A stretch of 64,000 nucleotides of DNA from Neobacillus citreus (GCF_018343545.2 NZ_JAGYPE020000002.1:63260-127259); one strand, 5' to 3'. Shown: positions 16,971-26,088, counted from the stretch's first letter. A program made the numbers and translations. Notes: generated from the letters alone by a model not told the origin.

Positions 16971-17003
16971 AAAAAGCGGTGTGGCTGCTCGCCGCTTCAC
17001 CGC
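16971..17003 (-). terminator. Intrinsic terminator after the coiled-coil gene
   Basis: On the minus strand GCGGTG and CACCGC bracket a GC-rich inner stem and are followed by TTTTTTC. It lies between the stop of the minus-strand gene and the FtsZ-like gene. Confidence 0.7.
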
Positions 17004-17019
17004 ATTTATGCTCTAATTT

Positions 17020-17460
17020 TTATTTTGATTTTCGTTTAAATAGTTTGTAAAAACCTGAATTATCATTTGTGATATTGTCCAATTTTTGAGCCATAGATGA
17101 CAGTATTTCGTTTTGTTGTTTAAGTTCTTTAACCACGTTAGATATATTTTCTAAATTATTATTTAGAGAGGATAGCATTTCATTTACTTTTTGTAATTCT
17201 GTAACCACATTAGCGGAATTCTCCTGGCTTTGAGATACGATAGACGTCTCCGCATTTGGTGCTAAGGATGCAGGGAGTTTCAGCTTACTAAGTCCAGCAA
17301 CAGAAGTTAAAAACGAATCATTTTTTAGAAGAGTGGTTGCCATCTGCATCAGGGAATTCATATCAAGTTGGTTTCCTAAATTGCCCGTTAAATTCTTGAG
17401 TTTCTCCAAATCCACATTCATCCCAGCAGGATTATTATTTTCAACAACATTTTCATCCAT
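17020..17460 (-). CDS. Coiled-coil protein of unknown function
   Basis: A 146-residue soluble protein, rich in Asn, Leu, Ser and Gln. Residues about 20-65 are helical, a Pro/Ala-rich hinge follows (about 66-75), residues 85-130 form a heptad coiled coil (LQKVNEMLSSLNNNLENI), and the tail is basic (KLFKRKSK). No family was recognised. It is convergent with the FtsZ-like gene and divergent from the spermidine-synthase-like gene. The ORF has its own ribosome binding site (AAAGGAG) and terminator, so it is a real single gene. A structural or scaffold role is only a guess. Confidence 0.65.
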   Translation of the reverse strand: MDENVVENNNPAGMNVDLEKLKNLTGNLGNQLDMNSLMQMATTLLKNDSFLTSVAGLSKLKLPASLAPNAETSIVSQSQENSANVVTELQKVNEMLSSLNNNLENISNVVKELKQQNEILSSMAQKLDNITNDNSGFYKLFKRKSK

Positions 17461-17648
17461 AATATTACTCCTTTACCGTTTATTAAAATCAAAAATTTAC
17501 TTTATCATATGTTTTACTGCAAAAATGAAGTGTGTGAATAACCCCTATCGAAGAAGTTTTCTATTTTGTTAGTTTCTATGCTATCTATTCATTCCGCGAT
17601 TAGAACAAATGAATATTCTATAGCAAAGATTCTTATGGAGGCGGATAG

Positions 17649-18416
17649 ATGAATTTTTTTAATGGAAATGATGATTTGGAATTATTTCTTCCCTTTTACG
17701 GGTCAACAATAGTTTATAAGACTTCTAGCAGTTATCAAAATATTTATGTAACAGAGAGAGGTGAATATGAAGGAATGCGTGGGAAATTCCGGATGCTTCA
17801 GTCTTCATCCAATGCTAGTCAAGGAATCATGAATTTGGAGCAACAGAATAATCTGGTCGTTTCATATATTCGAATTACAGTTGATCTTATCAATCATTAT
17901 CTACCTGATTTTAAAAAAGGGTTTATTATTGGCCATGGCATTGGTACTGTCAGCTCTTTTTATTCTGAAAAATATATGGTTACGGCGGAAATTGACCCGG
18001 TGGTTGTTGAGGTATCAAAGAAGTACTTCGGTCATTCTGGTCATAATGTTGAAATTGGCGATGGACAAGTTCTTTTAAAGAAACAGGAGGCTCATTCTCA
18101 GGATATCATTTTTCTAGATGCCTTTAACAGCGATGATGTCCCAACTCATCTAACGACTGAGGAGTTTTTTACTTTGACAGATGAAAAGCTGTCGGACACA
18201 GGAATTTTAATCATGAACTATATTGGAAAACTAAAACATGATAAATTCTTGCATACATTATATTCAACGATTTCCAAAATCTATCCTTGTGTGAAAGTGT
18301 TTGCGCCAAATCCAAAGAAAATATCGAAGCAGAACATATTATTCGTTGCAAGTCGGAATATTCTGGAGGACTATACTCCACGAGAAGCAGAACCAATTCA
18401 GATTTCGGGTAATTAG
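17649..18416 (+). CDS. Spermidine-synthase-like class I methyltransferase-fold protein
   Basis: A 255-residue protein matching the catalytic core of spermidine synthases: a SAM/decarboxy-SAM loop IIGHGIGT (93-100, with His-Gly-Ile in place of the usual GGGDG), acidic D116 in AEIDP, DG at 138-139, and LDAFNSDDVP (156-165) at the active site. The N-terminal beta-hairpin domain is short. Without the canonical GGGDGG box it may be a methyltransferase-like relative and not a true aminopropyltransferase. GGAGG precedes ATG 17649. No speE/speB partner is nearby, and no terminator is seen before the next small gene. Confidence 0.72.
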   Translation: MNFFNGNDDLELFLPFYGSTIVYKTSSSYQNIYVTERGEYEGMRGKFRMLQSSSNASQGIMNLEQQNNLVVSYIRITVDLINHYLPDFKKGFIIGHGIGTVSSFYSEKYMVTAEIDPVVVEVSKKYFGHSGHNVEIGDGQVLLKKQEAHSQDIIFLDAFNSDDVPTHLTTEEFFTLTDEKLSDTGILIMNYIGKLKHDKFLHTLYSTISKIYPCVKVFAPNPKKISKQNILFVASRNILEDYTPREAEPIQISGN

Positions 18417-18500
18417 CTGTTGTTAAAATGATATATGGATATAATAAATTACACTTTTTAACTAGAACGAATCTACTCTTTTCCACATAGCTTGTCTAAT

Positions 18501-18525
18501 ATAAGGAGGATACTATCTTCCTTAT
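18501..18525 (+). other. Leader hairpin upstream of the 51-residue peptide gene
   Basis: ATAAGGAGGAT (18501-18511) can pair with ATCTTCCTTAT (18515-18525), closing on a 3-base loop. The 5' arm contains an AAGGAGG sequence not followed by an ORF. The structure is 29 bases upstream of the small gene's start codon. Confidence 0.4.
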
Positions 18526-18553
18526 GTAAAAAAGAGAAAAGGGGGGATTATCC

Positions 18554-18709
18554 ATGGCAGTTACATTGCCTGCTTGTCCAACACTTGGTGATATTGTTGT
18601 AGGCCTTGTATTGGTTGTAGCATTCCTATTGGGAAGCTTGCTAGGGGCTCGCGAATCAACTTTATCTTGCGTTTCAGATTGTATTGCCCAAGCTTTTTCT
18701 TGTGCATAA
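18554..18709 (+). CDS. 51-residue cysteine-containing membrane peptide
   Basis: The ORF follows GGGGGGATTATCC, a strong ribosome binding site, and is closed by its own terminator. The peptide has a short N terminus with Cys8, one hydrophobic helix rich in Val, Leu and Gly (about residues 13-33), then Arg-Glu and a C-terminal segment with three Cys in a C-x3-C-x6-C arrangement ending SCA. No family was recognised. The amphipathic Cys-rich tail suggests a small exported or membrane-anchored peptide (spore-coat-like, toxin-like or bacteriocin-like are all possible); none can be chosen. Confidence 0.6.
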   Translation: MAVTLPACPTLGDIVVGLVLVVAFLLGSLLGARESTLSCVSDCIAQAFSCA

Positions 18710-18730
18710 TGCAGTAAATTAACAGTCTAA

Positions 18731-18774
18731 GGAAGGACCTTTTTTTGGCCAAGCCCAAGGAGGTCCTTTTTTTA
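18731..18774 (+). terminator. Intrinsic terminator after the small peptide gene
   Basis: AAGGACC and GGTCCTT arms, followed by a run of T. On the minus strand the mirrored arm carries a T-rich tract too, so it may work both ways. Confidence 0.75.
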
Positions 18775-18843
18775 GTGGTATTATTTTTATTCAAAGGCAC
18801 CCTCTCATAAGCTCTGCTTATACCCCCTATTAAATACTCATAT

Positions 18844-18872
18844 TTCTCACCAGTCTATTATCCTATTATAAT
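18844..18872 (+). promoter_or_regulatory. Sigma-A-like promoter of the 12.6-kb catabolic operon
   Basis: TTCTCA (18844-18849), a 17-base spacer, TATAAT (18867-18872). It lies 79 bases upstream of the first gene of the operon. No other promoter is obvious in the 240 bases after the small-peptide gene. Confidence 0.5.
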
Positions 18873-18950
18873 CCAAATATACGGAATAGTTTAAAGATAC
18901 AAAATATTCATCAAAAAGATGACCTTTTATTATTAAAGTAGGGGAGTGAA

Positions 18951-20318
18951 ATGATGCTCACAAAAGTCAAAGCAAATAAGGTAACCTACACAAATCCTAT
19001 TTTCAACAAGATGACGGAAGAAGAAATAAAAGCATACCAAGAGGATCTACTTAGGAAGCAATTAAAATATGTATACCGAAACTCGGAATATTATCGAAGA
19101 AAATTCATTAAGGCCGGTGCTTCACCAGAAGATATTCGGACATTTTCAGACTATCAGAATCTGCCAATTTTCATGGATAAAACGGCTGAAAGAATCAGCC
19201 AGCAGGAATCCATGGAGCGGTTCGGCCACCCTTTTGGGATGCATTTATGCAGTTCACCGGATGACATCGTCTTTACCGGTACCACGAGTGGAACATCTGG
19301 AGTTCCAACTTTTACTTATAGCTTCACCGAAGAAGATGTAGAGTTCATGAATCGCTATATTCGGCACATGCTGGATTATGGAGGGATCCATGCTGGTGAC
19401 AGGCTATTATTTAGTCATTCTTTAGGTATTTACGCTACCTCTTCCATCTTGTTTGGGGTCCGTTCCCATGGCGTATTGCCAATTGATGTCGATGTGCGCG
19501 CAGGCAGCAAGACGATCTTGCAATATGCGATGATGACAAAGCCATCTGGAGCTATGATGACCCCGTCATTGGCTGAGCATTTAATTACTCGGGCGGGAGA
19601 GCTAGGATGGAATGTACGAGACCTTGGGCTGCAAGCGATTTTTACAGTTGGTGAAATCGGCGTTGGAGTACCTGAGGTGAAGAAAAGAATTGAAGAGGCC
19701 TATGGCTGTAGAATCTATGATTATTTGGGAGAATTAGGATTTTCCTGTGATTCGGATGAGTATCATGGCATCCACTGTGTAGCACCTGACCTAAACCTGT
19801 TTCCGAATGATTTAATCGACCCAGAAACAAAACAGCCACTAGAGATTTATGATGGGGTGATTGGGGAACGGGTGACATCAGAACTAAATTTGAAAGGGCT
19901 TCCAAGAATCCGTTACGCAACTGGTGATGTCATTCAGGTGTTCACGAGTGAATGTCCGGGCTGCGGATTTAAAGGAAGAAGAATTAAGTTTGTGGGACGT
20001 GCCGATGACATGCTAATTGTAAAAGGGGCAAATGTCTACCCTTCGGCGATTAAAAAAGTCATTTCTACGTTCGTACCCGATATTACAGGAGAACTAAGAA
20101 TCGTTCTGAATAATCCGCCGCCAAGGGTGGTACCGCCGCTGCAAATCAAACTCGAATATAACTCGGCATTTGACAGAACGAAATTACCTGAATTGGAAGC
20201 AAGGATTAAGAATGCTCTTCATACCGAGGCAAGACTGACACCAGAAATCATTTGGTGTGAGCCTGGAACACTAGAGAAATCGTTAACCAAGACACCTCTT
20301 TTTGAAAAAAATTACTAG
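18951..20318 (+). CDS. Phenylacetate-CoA ligase-like AMP-forming acyl-CoA synthetase (PaaK family)
   Basis: A 455-residue member of the PaaK branch of adenylate-forming enzymes, close to the usual length of about 430. The phosphate loop TTSGTSGVPTF (about 105-115) is clear. A C-terminal domain starts near GRADDMLIVKGANVYPSAI, typical of PaaK. The zinc-ribbon-like CPGCGFKGR at about 340 is also a PaaK trait. It should activate a carboxylic acid, probably aromatic, to the CoA ester. GGGGAG precedes ATG 18951. It is the first gene of an operon running to 31592. Confidence 0.85.
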   Translation: MMLTKVKANKVTYTNPIFNKMTEEEIKAYQEDLLRKQLKYVYRNSEYYRRKFIKAGASPEDIRTFSDYQNLPIFMDKTAERISQQESMERFGHPFGMHLCSSPDDIVFTGTTSGTSGVPTFTYSFTEEDVEFMNRYIRHMLDYGGIHAGDRLLFSHSLGIYATSSILFGVRSHGVLPIDVDVRAGSKTILQYAMMTKPSGAMMTPSLAEHLITRAGELGWNVRDLGLQAIFTVGEIGVGVPEVKKRIEEAYGCRIYDYLGELGFSCDSDEYHGIHCVAPDLNLFPNDLIDPETKQPLEIYDGVIGERVTSELNLKGLPRIRYATGDVIQVFTSECPGCGFKGRRIKFVGRADDMLIVKGANVYPSAIKKVISTFVPDITGELRIVLNNPPPRVVPPLQIKLEYNSAFDRTKLPELEARIKNALHTEARLTPEIIWCEPGTLEKSLTKTPLFEKNY

Positions 20319-20339
20319 AGAACTAGGAGGAAAAAAGAA

Positions 20340-21317
20340 TTGTTTATTGATTGTTCGAATACATTGCCTGAATTTATTTTTGAAGAGCCAAAGGAAATTG
20401 ACCCTAATAATACCGAATACCGCTTGCTGTTTGGAAAGAAGTGGGCGCAGCTGGCAGGGATGTCAAAAGAAGAATTTTTCCAAAAAGCCCAGCAGCAATC
20501 TGTTGACGCCGTCATGCGGGACGTCTATGCCAAGCTTGAAGAAGAATTCTCAATGGACAAATTTCTTAACATGCTGAGTGAATCGAATATTGTTTATCAC
20601 GCGATCCACAATATGGATTACGGAAGAGACGGATCCGAGCCGCCTGCCGATCATGATTATGTGGCGGAAATATTAAAGAAATATCCAGGAAGATTTATAG
20701 GATTTGCTGGTTATAACCCTCACAAGGGAACCGAAAGTCTGAAAACTGTCCGAAAAGCCTTAACTGAACAAGGGTATAAGGCGGTGGTGATACCTCCGTA
20801 CGAGCATGGGGTAAAGGCTGATGATAGGAAATATTATCCATTATACGCCCTTTGTGATGAACTGAATATCCCGATTTGGATCCATAGTTCAATCAATTAT
20901 TACCGCCAAACCTCTGTATTTCTTGATCATCCGTCCAATCTTGAAGCGCCGCTGATGGATTTCAAAAATTTAAAAATCATCGCTGGGCACGGCGGCTGGC
21001 CATGGGTACCAGATTTAATCGCCATGCTATTAAAATACGAAAATCTTTATGTTGATACCTCCGCATTCAGACCGAAATACATTGCTGAGCCCAATACGGG
21101 GTGGGACATGTTCATGTATTATGCAAACTCCCTTATACAGGACAAAATTGTTTTCGGCAGTGATTGGCTGACACTCGGTATGCCAATCAAAGATGTCATT
21201 AGTGAAATCGAAGCCTGGCCACTAAAGGACTCTGTCAGAGAGAAATTCTATTGGAAAAACGCCAATAAGGTATTCAATTTAGGCTTGAAAGCACCCGTTT
21301 TAAACAAAAACATGTAA
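20340..21317 (+). CDS. Amidohydrolase-2 family protein lacking the N-terminal metal motif
   Basis: A 325-residue TIM-barrel protein of the ACMSD/amidohydrolase-2 family. It has the later family marks: WIHSS (His on strand 5), AGHGGWPWVPD (His on strand 6) and FGSDWL (Asp on strand 8). The usual first-strand HxH pair is absent: the protein opens FIDCSNTLPEF. It may bind metal differently or use none. Family members are decarboxylases or hydrolases of cyclic and aromatic acids. TTG 20340 is the start, with GGAGG 9 bases upstream. It lies 21 bases after the ligase gene. Confidence 0.82.
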   Translation: MFIDCSNTLPEFIFEEPKEIDPNNTEYRLLFGKKWAQLAGMSKEEFFQKAQQQSVDAVMRDVYAKLEEEFSMDKFLNMLSESNIVYHAIHNMDYGRDGSEPPADHDYVAEILKKYPGRFIGFAGYNPHKGTESLKTVRKALTEQGYKAVVIPPYEHGVKADDRKYYPLYALCDELNIPIWIHSSINYYRQTSVFLDHPSNLEAPLMDFKNLKIIAGHGGWPWVPDLIAMLLKYENLYVDTSAFRPKYIAEPNTGWDMFMYYANSLIQDKIVFGSDWLTLGMPIKDVISEIEAWPLKDSVREKFYWKNANKVFNLGLKAPVLNKNM

Positions 21318-21329
21318 AGGAGAATGGAT

Positions 21330-21659
21330 ATGGAAAACATCAAAAATCTAGAACAGTATGAGGAGCTAAAAAATGGAGAAAAAGCGGCGGTCATGCTGTT
21401 TTCAGCAGACTGGTGCCCGGATTGCCGGTTCATCGACACGTTTATCGACGAGATTATCGAAAACAATCGTGAAGAGTTTGATTTTTATAAAATAGATTCG
21501 GATGCCCGTAAAGACATTTGCGCTGAAGCTGGTGTTATGGGGATTCCGAGTTTAGTAGCTTACAAGAGCGGGCGGACTCTGGCCGAATTCATCGGCAATG
21601 ATTCAAAAACGAAGGAACAAATTGAAGAATTCCTGGAGGGTGCCAAAGCGAAATTGTAA
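21330..21659 (+). CDS. Thioredoxin-like protein
   Basis: A 109-residue thioredoxin fold with the redox motif CPDC (in ADWCPDCRF) and the cis-proline loop GIPSL. ATG 21330 is 7 bases from AAAGGAG; the in-frame ATG at 21324 is only one base away and is rejected. It may reduce an oxidised thiol or disulfide arising in the pathway encoded by this operon, but its partner is unknown. CPDC is less common than CGPC, and thioredoxin-like side family members often carry it. Confidence 0.82.
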   Translation: MENIKNLEQYEELKNGEKAAVMLFSADWCPDCRFIDTFIDEIIENNREEFDFYKIDSDARKDICAEAGVMGIPSLVAYKSGRTLAEFIGNDSKTKEQIEEFLEGAKAKL

Positions 21660-21706
21660 GCTGTATGCTGTTTTGCTGTAACCTACTAAATCTTTGGGGG
21701 AAGAAA

Positions 21707-23338
21707 ATGAGAAATAGAAAATTTGGATTATTAACCATTGTATTAGTGCTTTCTCTTTTGGTATCAGCTTGCAGCAGCACAACCTCTAAGAAGAATGAAG
21801 AAACGAAAAGTAGCAAAAAACAGGAAGAACAAGTCTTGATTTTTGGCAGAGGTGCCGATAGCTATTCCATGGATCCTCAGAATGCGAATGAAATTGAAAC
21901 ATGGAGGGTAACGAAAAACGTCTATGAAACATTGGTTGAGTACGATCAAAAAACAACGGATGTGGTGCCGGCATTAGCGAAGGAATGGACTACTTCTGAT
22001 GATGGGAAGGTTTGGACGTTTAAATTGCAGGAAGGCGTTAAGTTCCAAGATGGGACAGATTTTAATGCCGAAGCAGTTGTCTTTAACTTTGAAAGAATGA
22101 TGGATAAAACGAATCCTTCGCGGTTTGATGGAACATTCTCGGTATACCGCGGCATGTTTAACGGCTTTAAAGGTGATGGAAGTGTGATTGAAGAAGTGAA
22201 AGCTATTGATCAAAACACAGTTCAATTTACGCTGGCAAAACCGCAGGCAAACTTCTTAGCGAATCTTGGGATGCATGCGTTTGGCATCATCAGCCCGGAA
22301 GCGATTAAAAAATATGGCACTAAAATCAATGAAAACCCAGTCGGCACAGGACCGTTTAAATTTGAATCTTGGACAAGAAATGATTCAGTTACCCTCGTGA
22401 AAAACGAGAACTATTGGAAAAAGGGTTTGCCGAAGCTGGATAAATTGATTTATAAGGTAATTCCTGATAACTCTGCCAGATTAACAGCTTTAAAGAATGG
22501 CGAAATCGATATCATGGTTAGTTTGAATCCATCCGATTTAAGTTCAGTAAAAGAGGATAAAAACCTCCAAGTTACCCTTCGTCCGCCGTTAAATGTTGGC
22601 TACCTGTCGATTAATAATACGAAAGAACCGCTTGATAATCCAAAGGTTCGTCAAGCGATTAACTACGCGATCGACAAGAAAGGGATTGCGGATGCCTTTT
22701 ACTATGGTTTAGCTGCACCAGTGAAGAACATGCTGCCATCCTCAAGCTGGGCTTATAACAATGATGTAAAGGACTACGAATATGATGTGGATAAAGCAAA
22801 GCAGCTGTTAGCGGAAGCAGGCTATCCAAACGGCTTCGAGCTGCAGTTTTCCGTCACATCCAATTCCCGTATTTACATGCAGCAACCTGTAAAAATGGTC
22901 GAAGCGATGAAAACGAGCCTCGAAAAAGCAGGGATTAAAGTAAAGGTTGTTTCCCTTGAATGGGCGGCTTATATTGACCAGCTTCGAAAGGGTGAACATA
23001 TGATTGGAATGATTGGCTGGGTTGGCGACAATGGTGATCCGGATAATTTCTTATATTCGATGCTGAGCAAAAATAATGCCGTTAAGGGCGCAGCCCAAAA
23101 CCATACCTTCTATCAGAATGATGAAGTGAGCGATCTCTTGATGCAGGCAAAATCTGTGATGGACCAAAACGAACGGGCTAAGATTTACAAAAAGGTTCAG
23201 GAACTTGTCCATGAAGATGCTCCGTCCGTACCGCTTGTAGAAGTAAAGGAGCCTGTTGTTACGGCTAGTTACGTGAAGGGATACGTCCCTCATCCAACAG
23301 GAGCAGAAAATATGTATCAAGTCACGATTGAGAAATAA
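21707..23338 (+). CDS. ABC transporter substrate-binding lipoprotein (SBP family 5), copy 1
   Basis: A 543-residue extracytoplasmic lipoprotein with signal peptide and lipobox (VSACSS) at about residue 22. It has the SBP-5 signature of the peptide, nickel and oligosaccharide class (WTFKLQEGVKFQDGT; PVGTGPFKFESW). Closely related to the second binding protein encoded at 26089, it probably arose by duplication. ATG 21707 is chosen by GGGGGAAG upstream. It should deliver substrate to the Dpp/Opp-type permease encoded further down the operon. Confidence 0.9.
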   Translation: MRNRKFGLLTIVLVLSLLVSACSSTTSKKNEETKSSKKQEEQVLIFGRGADSYSMDPQNANEIETWRVTKNVYETLVEYDQKTTDVVPALAKEWTTSDDGKVWTFKLQEGVKFQDGTDFNAEAVVFNFERMMDKTNPSRFDGTFSVYRGMFNGFKGDGSVIEEVKAIDQNTVQFTLAKPQANFLANLGMHAFGIISPEAIKKYGTKINENPVGTGPFKFESWTRNDSVTLVKNENYWKKGLPKLDKLIYKVIPDNSARLTALKNGEIDIMVSLNPSDLSSVKEDKNLQVTLRPPLNVGYLSINNTKEPLDNPKVRQAINYAIDKKGIADAFYYGLAAPVKNMLPSSSWAYNNDVKDYEYDVDKAKQLLAEAGYPNGFELQFSVTSNSRIYMQQPVKMVEAMKTSLEKAGIKVKVVSLEWAAYIDQLRKGEHMIGMIGWVGDNGDPDNFLYSMLSKNNAVKGAAQNHTFYQNDEVSDLLMQAKSVMDQNERAKIYKKVQELVHEDAPSVPLVEVKEPVVTASYVKGYVPHPTGAENMYQVTIEK

Positions 23339-23359
23339 CGAAAGAGAGCCGATGAAGAG

Positions 23360-24601
23360 ATGACAAAACCATTAGACGGGATTAAAGTACTGGACCTTAG
23401 CTGGGTATTTTCCGCCCCATATGCAACGCTGATCCTGCAGGATTTAGGGGCGGAAGTAGTTAAGGTAGAAAGACCTGGAGCGGGTGACCGCTCTAGGTCC
23501 ATCCCTCCTTTCAAAGAAAGTGTAAGCGGTTACTTCTACATGTTAAATCGAGGAAAAAAATCAATCTCACTCAATATGAAGAGTGAAGAAGGAAAAAAGA
23601 TATTTCTGGAGTTAGCCAAAGAATTTGACGTCATCGTGGAAAATTTCGTAGCAGGAACCGTCGACAAACTAGGGATTGGCTATGAAGCCGTTAAAGAAGT
23701 GAATCCCAAAATTATCTATGCTTCATTAAATGGATTTGGCAGTGATGGGCCGTATTCACATCTTCCGTGCATTGATGGGATCGCCCAAGCAATGGGCGGG
23801 TTGATGAGCCAAAACGGTTTGGAAGGCGGAAAACCATTAAAAACTGGACCGGCTGTGGCAGATTCTTTGTCGGGGATATATTTAACTGTTGGGATTTTAA
23901 GTGCCATCATCGAAAGGAATAAGACGGGAAAGGGCCAGCGCATTGAAGTCAGTATGATGGACAGTGTTTTCTCTGTTCTTGAAGAGACGGTCATCAGAAC
24001 TAGCATGACCGGCGAACCGTTAATGGCCCGAGGGAATAAAGACCCGCTTGGAGCGCCATGGGAAGCTTTTCAGACAAGTGATGATAAATGGGTCATTGTC
24101 TGTGCTTCCGGCAATGATCGGTTTACAAAGGTCTATCAAGGAATTGGAAGAGATGACATAGTCAAAGAATTTGAAGGAGATGACATCCCTTCGCTTGAGA
24201 AACGGGCAGCGAACCTTGATTATTTAAATGAAATTTTTGAAGAATGGGCAAAAAATCGGACAGCCGAGCAAGTATTAAGATTTTTGGCTGATTTACACAT
24301 TCCTGCTGGAGAGGTCAAAAACGGAAAAGATTTGATTTATGACCCACACTTAATCGGCAGAAACATGGTGGTTGATGTAGAACATCCGGTCCTCGGGAAA
24401 GTGAAGCTTCCGAACCTCCCGATAAAATTCTTTGAGAAAGAAATCGGCCTAAGAAATGGCGATACACCAATTGAACCGCAGTTAGGGGAACATAACGAAC
24501 AAATTTTACAATCCATACTCGGTCTTAAAGAGACAGAAATCAAACAGTTAAGGGAAAAAGGGGTTATCTTTAATTCTAAAATAATAAACTCCATGCATTA
24601 A
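23360..24601 (+). CDS. Class III CoA-transferase (CaiB/BaiF/Frc family)
   Basis: A 413-residue protein with the class III CoA-transferase start (PLDGIKVLDLSWVFSAPY), NRGKKSISLN, and a catalytic Asp at D168 in TGPAVADSLSG. It moves CoA between carboxylates through acyl-aspartyl anhydride intermediates. With the PaaK-like ligase it would give two ways of charging a carboxylate with CoA. Nearest homologues act on formyl-, oxalyl-, carnitinyl- or aryl-acid CoA esters; the specificity is not evident. Confidence 0.9.
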   Translation: MTKPLDGIKVLDLSWVFSAPYATLILQDLGAEVVKVERPGAGDRSRSIPPFKESVSGYFYMLNRGKKSISLNMKSEEGKKIFLELAKEFDVIVENFVAGTVDKLGIGYEAVKEVNPKIIYASLNGFGSDGPYSHLPCIDGIAQAMGGLMSQNGLEGGKPLKTGPAVADSLSGIYLTVGILSAIIERNKTGKGQRIEVSMMDSVFSVLEETVIRTSMTGEPLMARGNKDPLGAPWEAFQTSDDKWVIVCASGNDRFTKVYQGIGRDDIVKEFEGDDIPSLEKRAANLDYLNEIFEEWAKNRTAEQVLRFLADLHIPAGEVKNGKDLIYDPHLIGRNMVVDVEHPVLGKVKLPNLPIKFFEKEIGLRNGDTPIEPQLGEHNEQILQSILGLKETEIKQLREKGVIFNSKIINSMH

Positions 24602-24622
24602 AAAAATGAGGTGACAAGTTCC

Positions 24623-26083
24623 ATGAATTTTAATGAGTACTCGAAATTTGATGCAACCGATTTGGCGTCCTTGGTAAAAGCAGGGGAGGTGTCCCCCAAG
24701 GAATTGGTGCAAGCAGCTTTTGAGGGGATTGAGAAACTAAACCCCGTGATTAATGCTGTCGTCAGCGTTCTCCCAAAGGAATCAAACCAAGAAATCGAAG
24801 CAGGTCTTCCAGATGGTCCGTTCACCGGTGTGCCATTTCTTATTAAAGAATCTAGTGCGCAAGCAAAAGGGATTCCAGTCCAGCTTGGCAGCCGGTTTGG
24901 TCAAGGAATGAGCACTCTACAAGACACCAATTTGATGGCAAGGTTTCGCAGGACGGGTCTTGTCACAGTAGGAACTTCAACTACTCCAGAATTTGCGTTT
25001 AATTTTTCAACAGAATCCGTATTATACGGTCCAACTCGAAATCCATGGAACCCAAATTTAAGTTCTGGAGGGTCGAGCGGAGGAGCTTGTGCAGCAGTCG
25101 CGGCAGGAATTGTTCCAATCGCTCATGCAAATGACGGGGCCGGTTCCATCCGTCAGCCTGCAGCAGTGAATGGATTAGTCGGTTTAAAGCCAACCAGGGG
25201 CCGAATCCCAAATGGACCACATCGACCAGAGATTTTAAATGGACTGGGCAATGAATTTGCCGTGACCCGCACGGTAAGGGATGCTGCAGCATTGTTGGAT
25301 TCAATAGGGGGAGCAGATCCAGGTGCCCGAAACTGGGTGGAGAAACCGGCTTTTCTCTACCTAAATGAAATGAAGAAGAGGCCTAAAAAGCTTCGGATTG
25401 CATGGACTGATAAACCTTGGAACAATGCGCCAGTCGAAGAAGAATGCAAGCAGGCCTTATATAAAACGGTTCAATTATGTGAAGACCTGGGGCACGAGCT
25501 TGTGGAAGCTTCGCCAGTGATTAATGCGGAACAGCAGCTTTTAGCTACGCTACGAATTTGGTCAGCCAATCTCGGCCATAGCATGGAAAAAATAAAAGCA
25601 GGTTTAAATCGAATTCCTTCGACAAAAAACCTTGAAGCCTCTAACTGGGCTATATACCAGTACGGACAAAACATGACAGCCTATGAATTATTGGAAGCAT
25701 TTGAGATTAATAATTCTGTATCAAGGACAGTCGGTCAATTCTTTACAGAATATGACCTATTACTTACACCGGCAATCGCACAATTGCCATGGCCAATTGG
25801 CAAACTCAATGCAAATGATCCAAGTCTTGATGCAGAGCAATGGATTGAAAGAATGATGGCCTACTCGCCATTTACCAATCTGTTTAACACAACTGGTCAG
25901 CCGGCGATAAGTCTGCCGTTAGGCTGGAGCAGTAAGGGTCTGCCGATTGGAATGCAATTTGCCGCTAGGTTTGGAGATGAAGCTACATTATTCCAATTAG
26001 CCGGCCAGCTTGAAGAAGCTCAGCCATGGAAAGATAGAAAGCCCAATCTAAAGCAGTTTCAGCACAAAATGGTGGAGGGATAA
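24623..26083 (+). CDS. Amidase (amidase signature family)
   Basis: A 486-residue amidase-signature enzyme with the Ser-cisSer-Lys triad region: Lys in FLIKESS (about 77-83), SSGGSSGGACAA (about 150-161), and GAGSIRQPA with the nucleophilic Ser. Members cleave amide bonds of aryl, acyl or peptide amides (GatA is a relative, but no gatB/gatC is nearby). ATG 24623 is favoured by GAGGTG; the GTG at 24611 is part of that ribosome binding site. It sits 21 bases after the CoA-transferase and 5 before the second binding protein. Confidence 0.88.
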   Translation: MNFNEYSKFDATDLASLVKAGEVSPKELVQAAFEGIEKLNPVINAVVSVLPKESNQEIEAGLPDGPFTGVPFLIKESSAQAKGIPVQLGSRFGQGMSTLQDTNLMARFRRTGLVTVGTSTTPEFAFNFSTESVLYGPTRNPWNPNLSSGGSSGGACAAVAAGIVPIAHANDGAGSIRQPAAVNGLVGLKPTRGRIPNGPHRPEILNGLGNEFAVTRTVRDAAALLDSIGGADPGARNWVEKPAFLYLNEMKKRPKKLRIAWTDKPWNNAPVEEECKQALYKTVQLCEDLGHELVEASPVINAEQQLLATLRIWSANLGHSMEKIKAGLNRIPSTKNLEASNWAIYQYGQNMTAYELLEAFEINNSVSRTVGQFFTEYDLLLTPAIAQLPWPIGKLNANDPSLDAEQWIERMMAYSPFTNLFNTTGQPAISLPLGWSSKGLPIGMQFAARFGDEATLFQLAGQLEEAQPWKDRKPNLKQFQHKMVEG

Positions 26084-26088
26084 GGAGA

